DNA of 50,849 nucleotides from an uncultured Atopostipes sp. (GCA_910588235.1 CAJUOQ010000014.1:1-50849), one strand, 5' to 3'; positions 26,612 through 34,853 are shown, counted from the first letter of the stretch. Notes: generated from the sequence alone by a model not told the origin. A program made the numbers and translations.

Positions 26612-28075
26612 ATGAAAATAGCGATTGTCGGTTTTGGTGTAAGTGGAGCAGCTCTCCTGATGGCCCTAAAAACCTCTGGGAAATTAGAAGAGGATCTACA
26701 GGTCGATATTTTTGATCCCAATGATGAACCCGCTGTGGGTTTAGCTTATGGAGAAGACTCCCCACATCTACTAGTCAATGCCTTCCCCACGGCGATGTCT
26801 CTCAATCCAGAAGATAAATTTGAATTTTCAAAATGGCTAGCGGATCATTATCCCGAATATGATGCAAAAGTCGATTTAGTCCCTCGTACAATTTTCGGTG
26901 AGTACGCAAAAGAACGCATCACGCCTTTGCTGAATGAAGAGAATGTTACCTATTATCAAACAGAAATTGTGGATACAGATGTGCTAAAAGAAAATACCTC
27001 TACGAGCTATCAATTAAAAGATGCGGAGGCTACGCAATATGGCTCTTATGATTCACTCTTTTTAGCACTGGGAACTCCGCCTTATCAAGATTTTTATCAG
27101 TTGCGGGGCCTTAAAAATTATATCCACCATCCTTACCCAGTGATCGAGAAATTAAAAGATATTCATCCGAATACAAGGGTCGCCATCATTGGTTCCGGAC
27201 TGACAGCTTTTGATTTAGTCAACTACCTTAGTCATGAAAAAGACTTGCAGCAACCCATCGGTATTTTTACGATTGTTCCTCACTTTAATTCATTACGAGT
27301 GCCGCCTTATCAAGGGTCCGCTCTTGAATACTCGTTAGATAAAGACTGGATAGAAAAAGAAGCGCAGAAAAATGAAGGAAACATTCCTTTAAACCGAATG
27401 ATCAAAACTATTGACCAGGATTTAAAAGCAAACCATATTGATCTAACTGCGATTCGAGAAGAATATGATCCTACTCATTTAGAGGGGACTTATCATACTT
27501 ATTTTGGTCAAGATCACCCTGAACTCGCAAAACTTCAAGCCTATATTGGTCTTTTATCTGGGCATTTAGGAGATCTTTATATGACCTTGTCTAAAAAAGA
27601 CCAGGCGCGTTATCATACGGAATATGCTGAAATGTTTTCTCACTACCAAGTCCGATTAGCGCCTGACGCCGTGGCGAATATGTACCAGTTAATGACACAG
27701 GAACAACTTTTTATTGTCCCCGATTTAATGGAAATTGATCCGCAAGAACAATTTATATTGAAAAGCGCAAGTGGGAAGTCTTACCAAGCGGATGTTGTGA
27801 TCAATGCCTCTGGTTTTGATTTCAATACCGATCGTATTGGCGAGGACAATCCCCTTCTCGCAAAACTCCTCGATAAAGGAATGCTTTTGGATAAAGATAA
27901 ACGAGGAATTTTAGTCACTTGGCCCGAAAGCCAAGTCATTAGTCAGAAATACGGCCCACTCGATCAATGCTTTTATATTGGCCCTTGGCTAGCGAATACC
28001 CACTACGGAAATAATAACGTCAATGCATTGGTCCAAAAAGCGGATGAAATCGTTAGAAACTATCTAAAAGTTTAA
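26612..28075 (+). CDS. FAD/NAD(P)-binding protein
   Basis: A flavin-dependent oxidoreductase-like protein of the NAD_binding_9 type. Relatives are common in lactic acid bacteria but have no firmly known reaction. The 487-residue protein starts with a dinucleotide fold (GFGVSG, 7-12), has GLAYGEDSPHLLVNAFP downstream, and a second dinucleotide fold with VAIIGSGLTAFDLVNYL (about 190-206). The C-terminal ADVVINASGFD resembles the ATG-like motif of such enzymes. GGTGAT precedes the ATG. The gene stands alone, between a palindromic operator and a bidirectional terminator. Confidence 0.82.
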   Translation: MKIAIVGFGVSGAALLMALKTSGKLEEDLQVDIFDPNDEPAVGLAYGEDSPHLLVNAFPTAMSLNPEDKFEFSKWLADHYPEYDAKVDLVPRTIFGEYAKERITPLLNEENVTYYQTEIVDTDVLKENTSTSYQLKDAEATQYGSYDSLFLALGTPPYQDFYQLRGLKNYIHHPYPVIEKLKDIHPNTRVAIIGSGLTAFDLVNYLSHEKDLQQPIGIFTIVPHFNSLRVPPYQGSALEYSLDKDWIEKEAQKNEGNIPLNRMIKTIDQDLKANHIDLTAIREEYDPTHLEGTYHTYFGQDHPELAKLQAYIGLLSGHLGDLYMTLSKKDQARYHTEYAEMFSHYQVRLAPDAVANMYQLMTQEQLFIVPDLMEIDPQEQFILKSASGKSYQADVVINASGFDFNTDRIGEDNPLLAKLLDKGMLLDKDKRGILVTWPESQVISQKYGPLDQCFYIGPWLANTHYGNNNVNALVQKADEIVRNYLKV

Positions 28076-28080
28076 AAAAT

Positions 28081-28130
28081 AAAAATAAGTTAGAAGTCAT
28101 TTTATCATAAAACTTCTAACTTATTTTTTA
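28081..28130. terminator. Bidirectional terminator
   Basis: AATAAGTTAGAAGT and ACTTCTAACTTATT form a 14-bp perfect stem with A and T runs, between the convergent FAD-protein and isochorismatase-like genes. Confidence 0.92.
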
Positions 28131-28673
28131 TCCATTACGGGAAGACCCCATATATGTCTGTCTATATTCATCCTGATCTAACACTTCGATCACATTTGAC
28201 CAATGTAAAACAGTTCCTACAAAATCTCTAATATCTAAACCTTCCATTTCATATATTTCTGCATCATTAACAGTTCCCGTTGCTTCTTCAATAAATGTTA
28301 CTTTATATCCGCGATCATAGGCCGCAATTGCCGTAAATTGACAACAAAATTCTGCATTAAATCCCACAATAAATAGATGTTCAACATTTAAGGCTTCCAG
28401 TTTTTTAGCTAAATTCGTTTGAAAAAATGCACTAGGTGTTTTCTTCTCGATAACATCCTTCGCATATTTTTTTATGGAAGAATGGATAGCTGAACTTTCT
28501 TTTTCTGCATGAAAAGGACTGGTGGGATCATCCGCTAGATTTTTAACAAAGATAACAGGATCATTCTTCTTCTCAAAATCCTGAATGATTGCTTCAATAT
28601 TCTTTAATTCTGTTTTAAAATCTTTAGTTTCAACAATTGCATTTTGAATATCTATGGCTAAAAGTGCTCTCAT
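28128..28673 (-). CDS. Isochorismatase-family cysteine hydrolase
   Basis: A small cysteine hydrolase of the isochorismatase/nicotinamidase superfamily; the substrate is unknown. The 181-residue protein has the catalytic Asp8 (LLAIDIQNAI), a candidate Lys near KKTPSAFFQT, and the Cys in VGFNAEFCCQFTA (about 108-110), all in the family order. AAGGATGG precedes the ATG. The gene is on the same strand as, and downstream of, the XRE regulator, but with about 90 bases between them. Confidence 0.85.
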   Translation of the reverse strand: MRALLAIDIQNAIVETKDFKTELKNIEAIIQDFEKKNDPVIFVKNLADDPTSPFHAEKESSAIHSSIKKYAKDVIEKKTPSAFFQTNLAKKLEALNVEHLFIVGFNAEFCCQFTAIAAYDRGYKVTFIEEATGTVNDAEIYEMEGLDIRDFVGTVLHWSNVIEVLDQDEYRQTYMGSSRNG

Positions 28674-28763
28674 TTTACCATCCTTATGTTTTGAATTTTA
28701 TATTCTATCGTTTATCATCGTTCTTTTTTCGTCAGTTATCATATGATATAATTATTCCTTATT

Positions 28764-29168
28764 CTACCCTTTCTCTTTTGCCACGCGCACGCCGACTTCT
28801 AAGACACCAGCTAAAAGTCTTCTTTCATCTGTTGTAATTGGCTCGCCATAAAAATAAAGGTCCGTTTCCTCTTCCACTCGGTCAATAAGATTTTCAATTT
28901 GTTTTGCCACATCTTTTTCTGTTTGTTCGACATATGACCAATAATTTTCTTCTTCTAACGTATCATTGACATCCTGTTTCCCTAGAATTAAATCTGTGGA
29001 AACATTGAAAATCTGAGCCAATTTTAAAATTTCATTGTCTCTTAAAGGACGCTCTCCCCGTTCAATTCTCCCCATGACATTTTTATTTAAATTCATCAAT
29101 TCTGATAATTCTACTTGGGATATATTTTTTTGCTCTCGTAAATTAATAATAGTATTTGAAACATTCAT
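28764..29168 (-). CDS. XRE-family transcriptional regulator
   Basis: A small DNA-binding regulator. The 134-residue protein has an N-terminal helix-turn-helix (about 5-60) containing LREQKNISQVELSELMNLNK and GRIERGERPL, followed by a helical acidic region with no recognised sensor domain (ENYWSYVEQTEKDVAKQI). AGGAG precedes the ATG. It is divergent from the coiled-coil gene at 29360, and the shared gap carries four AAATAGATA-like boxes, so it may regulate itself and its neighbour. That is inferred from layout only. Confidence 0.85.
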   Translation of the reverse strand: MNVSNTIINLREQKNISQVELSELMNLNKNVMGRIERGERPLRDNEILKLAQIFNVSTDLILGKQDVNDTLEEENYWSYVEQTEKDVAKQIENLIDRVEEETDLYFYGEPITTDERRLLAGVLEVGVRVAKEKG

Positions 29169-29181
29169 TTTTTATCTCCTA

Positions 29182-29298
29182 TATCTATTTTATTTACATA
29201 ATAGCATAAATGCTTTTTAGATACGTTTTGTATACAATATAGATATAATTACTTGTTTATCTATTTTAGACATGATATATTAGTTACTGAAATAGATA
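29182..29298. repeat. Four AAATAGATA-like boxes between divergent genes
   Basis: TATCTATTT occurs at 29182-29190 and 29258-29266. The complementary form occurs as ATATAGATA (29237-29245, one mismatch) and AAATAGATA (29290-29298). There are two copies in each orientation. In such AT-rich DNA some copies could be chance, but the clustering between a regulator and a divergent gene suggests an operator. Confidence 0.5.
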
Positions 29299-29359
29299 TT
29301 GCCTTTTTGGCTCTAATTTGGGTATATATAACCCGATCATAAAATGAATGGAGGAAAAA

Positions 29360-29794
29360 ATGATGAGCAGATACAAAGTGAGGAAAGAAAACATCATACA
29401 ACGGTGTGATGCAATGGAGAAGAAGCGTGAAGCAGCCTATGGTGAGATGACAGAATTAGAAAATGAAATCAATGTTCTTCAAGAAAAAATTTTATCCAAC
29501 TTAGAAAGTGCCTTGGAATTTAAAAAACAAGGAGATATCATGAATTCTTATTTACAATTCTTAGAAAATCAATTAGTCATTGAGGCTTTGGAACAACGGT
29601 CTTACTCCATCGAAAATTTTGATTTGATGGAACGGAGTCGACTTATTTTCGCCTTACGTGATGATGATGTTCTTTTATTTGATTGGTTTGTCAATAAAAA
29701 GCAAGAAGGCTATGAATTTAACCAAGTTGGACCATTGCATCAAATCTTTATGGAAGATTATGAAGATTTTCGTGCTGAACAAGCTGAAAAATAA
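29360..29794 (+). CDS. Uncharacterised coiled-coil protein
   Basis: I do not recognise this family. The 144-residue product is soluble and highly charged, with a predicted helical coiled coil in the first half (KREAAYGEMTELENEINVLQ, about 20-45) and an acidic C-terminal half with LIFALRDDDVLLFDWFV and IFMEDYEDF. No signal peptide or membrane segment is seen. The start at 29360 was chosen because GGAGG lies five bases upstream; an ATG at 29348 overlaps that site, and 29363 is also possible. It is divergent from the XRE regulator. Confidence 0.65.
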   Translation: MMSRYKVRKENIIQRCDAMEKKREAAYGEMTELENEINVLQEKILSNLESALEFKKQGDIMNSYLQFLENQLVIEALEQRSYSIENFDLMERSRLIFALRDDDVLLFDWFVNKKQEGYEFNQVGPLHQIFMEDYEDFRAEQAEK

Positions 29795-29844
29795 TTTGCA
29801 ATATAGTGCTTCTTTAAGAGGTTAAAGCAGTTAAATTTAACATT

Positions 29845-29894
29845 AAAACACGCAAGAAATCTCGTTTCTATTTAGGGATTCCTTGCGTGTTTTC
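29845..29894. terminator. Bidirectional terminator
   Basis: AAAACACGCAAG and CTTGCGTGTTTT arms with an inner stem, between the coiled-coil gene and the convergent M20 gene. Confidence 0.88.
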
Positions 29895-29930
29895 ATTTAG
29901 TCTAATTTTTCTAATCGTCTTGCTGGTTCC

Positions 29931-31223
29931 TTACGCTTCCATCTTTTGCTCTAAAAATTGCTTACTGACTTGCACACCAGTTACGATATCGGCTAAATCG
30001 CTCCATTCATCGGGGTGATGACTAATTCCTTGATGACTTTTAACAAACACCATGGCCACTGGACAGTCAAGTGCTAAGTTCATCCCATCGTGTCCGGCAC
30101 CACTTGGTAAAGTAAGAGGTTCTTGATGCGTCACTTCTTGGATGACTTGTTTTAAATCGGCCTGTAACTCTTCATCCATCAGCACAGGATTAACGTCAGT
30201 TGTTTTCGTGTAGTCCACTGAGAGCTCATTTTCTTTGGCTAAATCGAAAGCACAATCGATGATTTGGCGTTCAAGTGTTTGGCGATCTTCAAGGTTCACA
30301 TCTCGAACATCGACGGTCAATTCAACTTTTTCCGCAATGACGTTCGCTCCATTCGGGTAAACATTCGCTTTGCCGACAGTCGCAACCGCTGAATCACTAA
30401 TCTTCTCAGGCAATAAACTGATTTCGTAAATAAAACGACCTGCTGTAACGAGTGGATCAAAACGGTCATTCATCGGTGTATTGCCCGCATGATCACTAAC
30501 ACCTGTAAAGGTAAAGTTTAAATCAGCCAAACCAGCAATGCCCGATACTACTCCAACAGATTGTTCCGCATCTTCTAATAATTTTCCTTGCTCAATATGG
30601 GTTTCAATATAAAGTTCATACTCTCGCTTCTTTTTAGCATTGAAAAAAGAGTCGACAGATAATTGCCGATTTTCTAATGTATCGGAAAATGAAAGACCCG
30701 TACTCGTGGCTTTCAAATCCTGCAATGCTTCTTTGTTTCCTAAGCCCATAAAAGCAGAACTTCCAAGCACTCCTACGTTAAATTGAGACCCTTCTTCTTC
30801 TCGAAAAATAATGATGTCATAATTAAAAGGTGGTGTGTATCCTGTGTCTTTCCATGCTTGTGCTACTTCGATGGCTGTAAGAACACCAACTGTTCCATCA
30901 AAATTTCCACCATTCGGCACAGAGTCTAAATGAGAACCAGACGCAAAAGTTTTTTCACTGGATGCTCCTTTGATATGTCCGATCATGTTTCCAGCCTCAT
31001 CGATTTCAATTTCTGCCCCTGCTTCTTCGAGCCATGTTCTAGCTAAATCATGGGCCGCCTGTTCTTTTTCGCCATATCCATAACGACTAACACCTCCGGA
31101 CGGCATCTGACCAATTTCACTTAATTCCCTTAGTCGCTTCGCAATCCGTGTTCCATCAATTCCATCAGTAGACAACTCATGATCATATGTAGTTAATAAA
31201 CGGCTTTCTAAATTTTCTATCAT
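29931..31223 (-). CDS. M20-family amidohydrolase (N-carbamoyl amino acid hydrolase or allantoate amidohydrolase-like)
   Basis: A two-metal hydrolase of the AllC/HyuC branch of M20, cleaving N-carbamoyl or related amides. The 430-residue protein has GSHLDSVPNGGNFDGTVGV with its metal ligands, EEEGSQFNVGVLGS with the catalytic and metal Glu, and a dimerisation domain containing VSDHAGNTPMNDRFDP. The C-terminal SGAGHDGMNLA and SHHPDEWS match the family. The substrate is not clear from sequence: no allantoin or hydantoin genes are adjacent. AGGAGGG precedes the ATG. Confidence 0.88.
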   Translation of the reverse strand: MIENLESRLLTTYDHELSTDGIDGTRIAKRLRELSEIGQMPSGGVSRYGYGEKEQAAHDLARTWLEEAGAEIEIDEAGNMIGHIKGASSEKTFASGSHLDSVPNGGNFDGTVGVLTAIEVAQAWKDTGYTPPFNYDIIIFREEEGSQFNVGVLGSSAFMGLGNKEALQDLKATSTGLSFSDTLENRQLSVDSFFNAKKKREYELYIETHIEQGKLLEDAEQSVGVVSGIAGLADLNFTFTGVSDHAGNTPMNDRFDPLVTAGRFIYEISLLPEKISDSAVATVGKANVYPNGANVIAEKVELTVDVRDVNLEDRQTLERQIIDCAFDLAKENELSVDYTKTTDVNPVLMDEELQADLKQVIQEVTHQEPLTLPSGAGHDGMNLALDCPVAMVFVKSHQGISHHPDEWSDLADIVTGVQVSKQFLEQKMEA

Positions 31224-31246
31224 CTCTTCCCTCCTATTTTTTCTAG

Positions 31247-31273
31247 TTTATAGCTTTGACAGTCGTCCGTCAA
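31247..31273 (-). promoter_or_regulatory. Putative promoter of the M20 gene
   Basis: Minus strand TTGACG (31268-31273), 15 bases, TATAAA (31247-31252). TTGAC and GTCAA form an inverted repeat over the -35 region. The spacing is shorter than usual. Confidence 0.4.
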
Positions 31274-31288
31274 TTTTTATAGAGCGTT

Positions 31289-31444
31289 TTAAATATATTC
31301 CCTGCTTTTGATGAGCTGATCATGCACGGTCTTTTCTAAAAACAAAAACTCCTCACTTACCAAGATAGGCGCGACGATTAACGTAAATAGATTTAATAAC
31401 AGCACAAAAGCCACCAGTACTGACATACCGGTGGCTTTCTTCAT
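31289..31444 (-). CDS. Possible small hydrophobic ORF beside tRNA-Ala
   Basis: A 51-codon reading frame starting MKKATGMSVLVAFVLLLN, with one hydrophobic segment ending FTLIVAPILV and a charged tail. APIxV after a hydrophobic run recalls Fst-type small toxins. There is no good ribosome binding site, and the first codons overlap an AAAGCCACC/GGTGGCTTT hairpin. The open frame continues upstream into the tRNA, where it cannot be coding. This may be a relic or chance. Confidence 0.25.
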   Translation of the reverse strand: MKKATGMSVLVAFVLLLNLFTLIVAPILVSEEFLFLEKTVHDQLIKSREYI

Positions 31445-31471
31445 GAAAAAAAAATATGACAGAACAAAAAG

Positions 31472-31508
31472 AAAAGCGACCAGACAACAATGTTGACCTG
31501 ATCGCTTT
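31472..31508 (-). terminator. Terminator of tRNA-Ala
   Basis: On the minus strand AAAGCGATCAG pairs with CTGGTCGCTTT (one wobble), followed by a T-rich tract. It lies about 15 bases past the tRNA 3' end. Confidence 0.85.
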
Positions 31509-31522
31509 CCTTTAAAATATAA

Positions 31523-31595
31523 TGGAGATAATCGGTCTCGAACCGACGACCTCTTGAATGCCATCCAAGCGCTCTCCCAACTGAGCTATATCCCC
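31523..31595 (-). tRNA. tRNA-Ala (anticodon GGC)
   Basis: The minus strand folds into a complete cloverleaf of 73 bases. The acceptor GGGGATA pairs with TATCTCC, including the G3:U70 wobble that marks alanine tRNAs. The D arm contains AGCTCAGTTGGGAGAGC. The anticodon loop ATGGCAT gives GGC, and the T arm contains GGTTCGAGACC. The discriminator is A73. The CCA end is not encoded (the next bases are TTA), so it must be added by the CCA-adding enzyme. It reads GCC and GCU codons. Confidence 0.95.
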
Positions 31596-31600
31596 GTAAA

Positions 31601-31624
31601 TACTGGTTTAAAAAACAACCAGTA
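31601..31624. repeat. Hairpin between the HAD gene and the tRNA
   Basis: TACTGGTT and AACCAGTA, an 8-bp perfect stem with an AT-rich loop, lies six bases before the tRNA 5' end. It has no proper T-run after the stem. It may be a weak terminator of the HAD gene or a leader structure of the tRNA precursor. Confidence 0.5.
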
Positions 31625-31640
31625 ATAGTATAACATATTT

Positions 31641-32426
31641 CTAAATTAAATCTAGTCTTTTAAAAGCTTTATAGATTCCATGATCATTATTTGAGTGGGT
31701 GACAAGGTCAGCGACCTCTTTAACACGCGGTTCTCCGTTAGCCATCGCAATCCCGTAACCGGATTTTTGAATCATTTCAAAATCATTGTTTCCGTCACCG
31801 ACCGTAATGATGTCTTCATGCTCATAACCTTTTTGTTCAGCTAAAATGCTAATGGTCTCGTATTTTGATCCCGTTGCTGGCAAAACATCAACGGCTTTTT
31901 CATACCAACGGACAAAACGGAATTCAGGAAAATCCGCTTGACGATATACTGTACTATCTTCATCATCAATAAATAATAATAATTGAATTAATTCATTGTC
32001 ATAATGAAATCTTCCTGAATCGTCATAATCGGGGACATCATATCCTACATACTGCATCCCGTCCACCATACGAGGACTGACTTCTTTTGAGCGTCGTAAA
32101 AGCTCATGCGCTGTTTCATAAACAATCGGGTGATTTTCGGCATCCGCTCGTTCAATTAAACGATGAAGCGCGCCTTGGTCCAATGGATTTTTATAAGCTG
32201 TTTCATGATTATAAAAAGCCTCAGCTCCATTACACACGATATAGTGATTAAAGGCTAAATCTTTAATGACACCATCCGCCATCAACGCATTTCGTCCTGT
32301 CGCTATGGCTAAATCGTGTCCAGCAGCGCTTAAGGCTGTTAAAGTCTCCCGCGTACTCTCGAGAACCTCTTTATTATCATCAAGCAACGTCCCATCAATA
32401 TCAAAAAATATAAACTTTTTATCCAT
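31641..32426 (-). CDS. Cof-type HAD-IIB family phosphatase
   Basis: A Mg-dependent sugar-phosphate or nucleotide phosphatase of the Cof subfamily. The 261-residue protein has motif I FFDIDGTLL (about 7-15), the motif II Thr/Ser region AIATGRNA, and motif IV GDGNNDFEM with a following SGYGIAMANG. A Cof-type cap domain lies between. The substrate is unknown. AGGAGG precedes the ATG. It lies 41 bases downstream of a DeoR regulator on the same strand, a common pairing in lactic acid bacteria. Confidence 0.9.
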   Translation of the reverse strand: MDKKFIFFDIDGTLLDDNKEVLESTRETLTALSAAGHDLAIATGRNALMADGVIKDLAFNHYIVCNGAEAFYNHETAYKNPLDQGALHRLIERADAENHPIVYETAHELLRRSKEVSPRMVDGMQYVGYDVPDYDDSGRFHYDNELIQLLLFIDDEDSTVYRQADFPEFRFVRWYEKAVDVLPATGSKYETISILAEQKGYEHEDIITVGDGNNDFEMIQKSGYGIAMANGEPRVKEVADLVTHSNNDHGIYKAFKRLDLI

Positions 32427-32467
32427 AAGTCCTCCTACAAATTCTCATTAAAAATAAATCCTTTAAA

Positions 32468-33211
32468 TTAAACCGTAATTAATTCAATCTCTTCTTCTTT
32501 TAAAAATTTTCGCATCTCGCTTTGAATTCTTTTATCTGTATAAATTTTTGTCACTTCTGAAAAAGGAAAGAATCGAACTAACCCTTTGTTTTTAAATTTA
32601 GTCGCATCAGTTAAAATAATTAATTCATCCGCTTGTGCCGCCATCGCTCGTGCAGTCTCTGCCCGTCGTAAGTCTAAGCTGGTAAAGCCTCTATCTTTAT
32701 CGATCCCGTCAATCCCGACAAACATTTTATCACAATAAAAATGACTCACGGCTTTTTCCGTTAAGATGCCTGTACTGACTTGAGATCGTTTTTGATATTC
32801 GCCACCCAATAAAACAATATTGATCGTTTCACTTCGGCGAATATGTGAGGCAATAAAGTTAGAATTCGTAATGATGGTGACATTTTCGCGGTTATTAGCC
32901 AGCTCTTCTGCTAACAAGGCACAAGTTGAGCCCGACTCGATTAGCACTACATCATTATCAGAAATCTCTTTCGCTGCTTCCTTAGCGATCCGTTTTTTAA
33001 GGTCGTAGTTAACGGCTAGTCGATAATTTAAATCGTCTTCGCTGTTTAACACCGCATAACCATGTTCTCGATGGAGAATGCCTTTTGTTTCTAATTGATC
33101 CAAATCTTTTCGGATCGTTACTTTTGAAACATCTAATCGTTCAGACAATTCATTCACTTCAATTTTTCGTCGCTCACTGACGATTTTCACGATCTTCTCT
33201 AACCGTGTCAT
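32468..33211 (-). CDS. DeoR/GlpR-family transcriptional regulator
   Basis: A sugar-phosphate-responsive repressor. The 247-residue protein has an N-terminal helix-turn-helix with ELSERLDVSKVTIRKDLDQL (about 20-40) and a C-terminal DeoR sensor domain with LIESGSTCALLAEEL and FVGIDGIDKDRGFTS. The ATG at 33211 (MTRLEKIVKIV) is preceded by GAGGGG; an in-frame ATG 22 codons upstream encodes an atypical extension and was not used. It probably forms a pair with the HAD phosphatase. Confidence 0.88.
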   Translation of the reverse strand: MTRLEKIVKIVSERRKIEVNELSERLDVSKVTIRKDLDQLETKGILHREHGYAVLNSEDDLNYRLAVNYDLKKRIAKEAAKEISDNDVVLIESGSTCALLAEELANNRENVTIITNSNFIASHIRRSETINIVLLGGEYQKRSQVSTGILTEKAVSHFYCDKMFVGIDGIDKDRGFTSLDLRRAETARAMAAQADELIILTDATKFKNKGLVRFFPFSEVTKIYTDKRIQSEMRKFLKEEEIELITV

Positions 33212-33313
33212 AGGACCCCTCTCTTTCTTTTCTTCCAAAGTATAGCAAAAATATCCCACCGCGTCTATTTCATTCACAGCTTTTATCCTTTCATTCGAAA
33301 GCTCTCCTAAAAC

Positions 33314-33358
33314 AAAAAACTCTCGTAAGAAAACTATTTAGCGTCTTCTTACGAGAGT
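33314..33358 (-). terminator. Terminator of the LPXTG protein gene
   Basis: On the minus strand CTCTCGTAAGAA pairs with TTCTTACGAGAG, 12 bp without mismatch, followed by TTTTTT. Confidence 0.92.
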
Positions 33359-33367
33359 GGAGATCTA

Positions 33368-34612
33368 TTAAGATCTGTCTTCTTTTAATTTTCTAGTTTT
33401 TACAATGACCATTAAACTTAAACCGGCAGCAAGTGTTGCAAAACCGAGGACTTGGATATTTTTAGACTCGCCTGTTTCAGGAAGCAATTCAGGAACTTTG
33501 GTATTTCTGGACGGCGTAAAAGTTTTCGTTTCATTGTTTTCTACTGTCTTATCTTCGACTATTTCATCGGCCAGCTCTTCTTCAGCAGAGGACTCTTCAA
33601 CGGTTGACGTTTCCTCATACCCTTCATTGACTTCGACTTCAGGAGCATAATAATCAGTCGCGCCTGATTCACTTTGAACATAGAATTGATTTTCATATAA
33701 ATGTTCTTCGCCATTATAGAGTAACAGCATCGGAACGGTTGCCCCTTCTTCTAAATAACTAGCATCGCCCGCAATATTTCGGACGGTCCAGTAGCCGTTC
33801 TCGTCTACTGAAGCGGATCGTTGTCTATTTGAACCCGGGTAAAACACAACAACATTCGCATTAGGATTCGCATAACCAGAAATACTTTCTGCTTGCGGAT
33901 AGATAGGGTCGACCGCTAAGATCGGTTTTTCTATCTCCGGTTCAGGTGTAGGTTCTGGCTCCGGTTGTGGTGCTGGTTCCGGCACTTCTGGGACTTCCGG
34001 TTCTGGATCGGGAGTTGGTTCAGGTTCTGGCTCTGGGATTGGGTCAGGATCTGATTCATCATCACCCGGCTCCCCTTCGCTTGGTTCTTCTTCGTCGGGG
34101 ACCGTTCCTCCATCAGGATCTTCAGACTCTCCATCTTCAACAGGATCATTCGGATCGATGAGTCCATCTTCTCCCTCAGAAACTTCTCCTTGTTCGTCAT
34201 TCGGATCGTAAATATTTCCCCCAGCTTCATCATTCATTTCATTTCTTGGCGCCCTTCTAAAAGGACTAGAAGCACTATCTTCTGCAGGAAGCGTATCTTC
34301 GTTTTCCTCGGGAACGTCTATGGGGTCTTCCGTCGTCTGAGGCTCTCTTGTATCAGACGTGTTATCCTCTTGGTTGTTGTCTAATTGAGTATCATTTTCT
34401 TCCCCAGTTGTTTCAGAATCTTTCGCTGTTTCATCATTCCTCATTTTTAGATCGGCGTCAAAATGTTCATCTGAATATTCTTCCGCTGCGGACACAACGG
34501 TTGTTCCTTGAATGGGAGTTAAAATTAACGAGGTACTCAGGGCGATCATCACCGCACCTGTGAAGTATTTATGAATCGAAGAGCCAAAAAGGCTTTTTCG
34601 TTCTTTTCGCAA
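33368..34612 (-). CDS. LPXTG-anchored acidic surface protein
   Basis: A sortase-attached cell-wall protein of unknown role. The 414-residue protein has an N-terminal signal peptide ending near VVSAAEE (about 44). A long acidic, repetitive stretch rich in Glu, Asp and Pro follows (PEPEP/PDPEPE units, about 150-230), then a bacterial Ig-like domain (about 238-320, with GYANPNANVVVFYPG). It ends with LPETG (about 377-381), a hydrophobic helix and a basic tail. The start is TTG, with AAGGAGG upstream. The low-complexity stretch may vary in length between strains. No adhesin domain is recognised. Confidence 0.88.
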   Translation of the reverse strand: MRKERKSLFGSSIHKYFTGAVMIALSTSLILTPIQGTTVVSAAEEYSDEHFDADLKMRNDETAKDSETTGEENDTQLDNNQEDNTSDTREPQTTEDPIDVPEENEDTLPAEDSASSPFRRAPRNEMNDEAGGNIYDPNDEQGEVSEGEDGLIDPNDPVEDGESEDPDGGTVPDEEEPSEGEPGDDESDPDPIPEPEPEPTPDPEPEVPEVPEPAPQPEPEPTPEPEIEKPILAVDPIYPQAESISGYANPNANVVVFYPGSNRQRSASVDENGYWTVRNIAGDASYLEEGATVPMLLLYNGEEHLYENQFYVQSESGATDYYAPEVEVNEGYEETSTVEESSAEEELADEIVEDKTVENNETKTFTPSRNTKVPELLPETGESKNIQVLGFATLAAGLSLMVIVKTRKLKEDRS

Positions 34613-34676
34613 TTCGGTTAATCCTCCTTGTAATTTTCAAAATAATTATAAAATAACTTATAAAATCGTTATATAT

Positions 34677-34704
34677 ATAATACACTACTACTAAGCTTTT
34701 GCAA
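34677..34704 (-). promoter_or_regulatory. Promoter of the LPXTG protein gene
   Basis: Minus strand TTGCAA (34699-34704), 16 bases, TATTAT (34677-34682). Confidence 0.6.
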
Positions 34705-34798
34705 TGGATTCCCCTTTAAAAGTTTAATTTTATTTGGTCAATAATTAATCTCTCTCAGCCCATACCAAAAAAATGTCAAATGAAGATTACTCGCTATG

Positions 34799-34853
34799 TG
34801 ATAACGGTTTCAGCGCTTTGTTGCTATACTTAAAATAGATTCTATGCTAAAAT
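34799..34853 (+). promoter_or_regulatory. rnjA promoter region with a cre-consensus site
   Basis: TGATAACGGTTTCA (34799-34812) fits the Bacillus cre consensus TGWNANCGNTNWCA at every position. A TATACT at 34825-34830 and an extended -10 TGC-TAAAAT (TAAAAT at 34848-34853) follow. No strong -35 is seen. The 185-base stretch to rnjA holds no recognised gene; in particular rpoY, which often precedes rnjA, was not found. Confidence 0.5.

Noticed and set aside
31289..31564. Full 91-codon minus-strand frame
   Set aside because: Its first 40 codons overlap tRNA-Ala and its terminator, so it cannot be a real start. Only the last 51 codons were kept, as a weak candidate.
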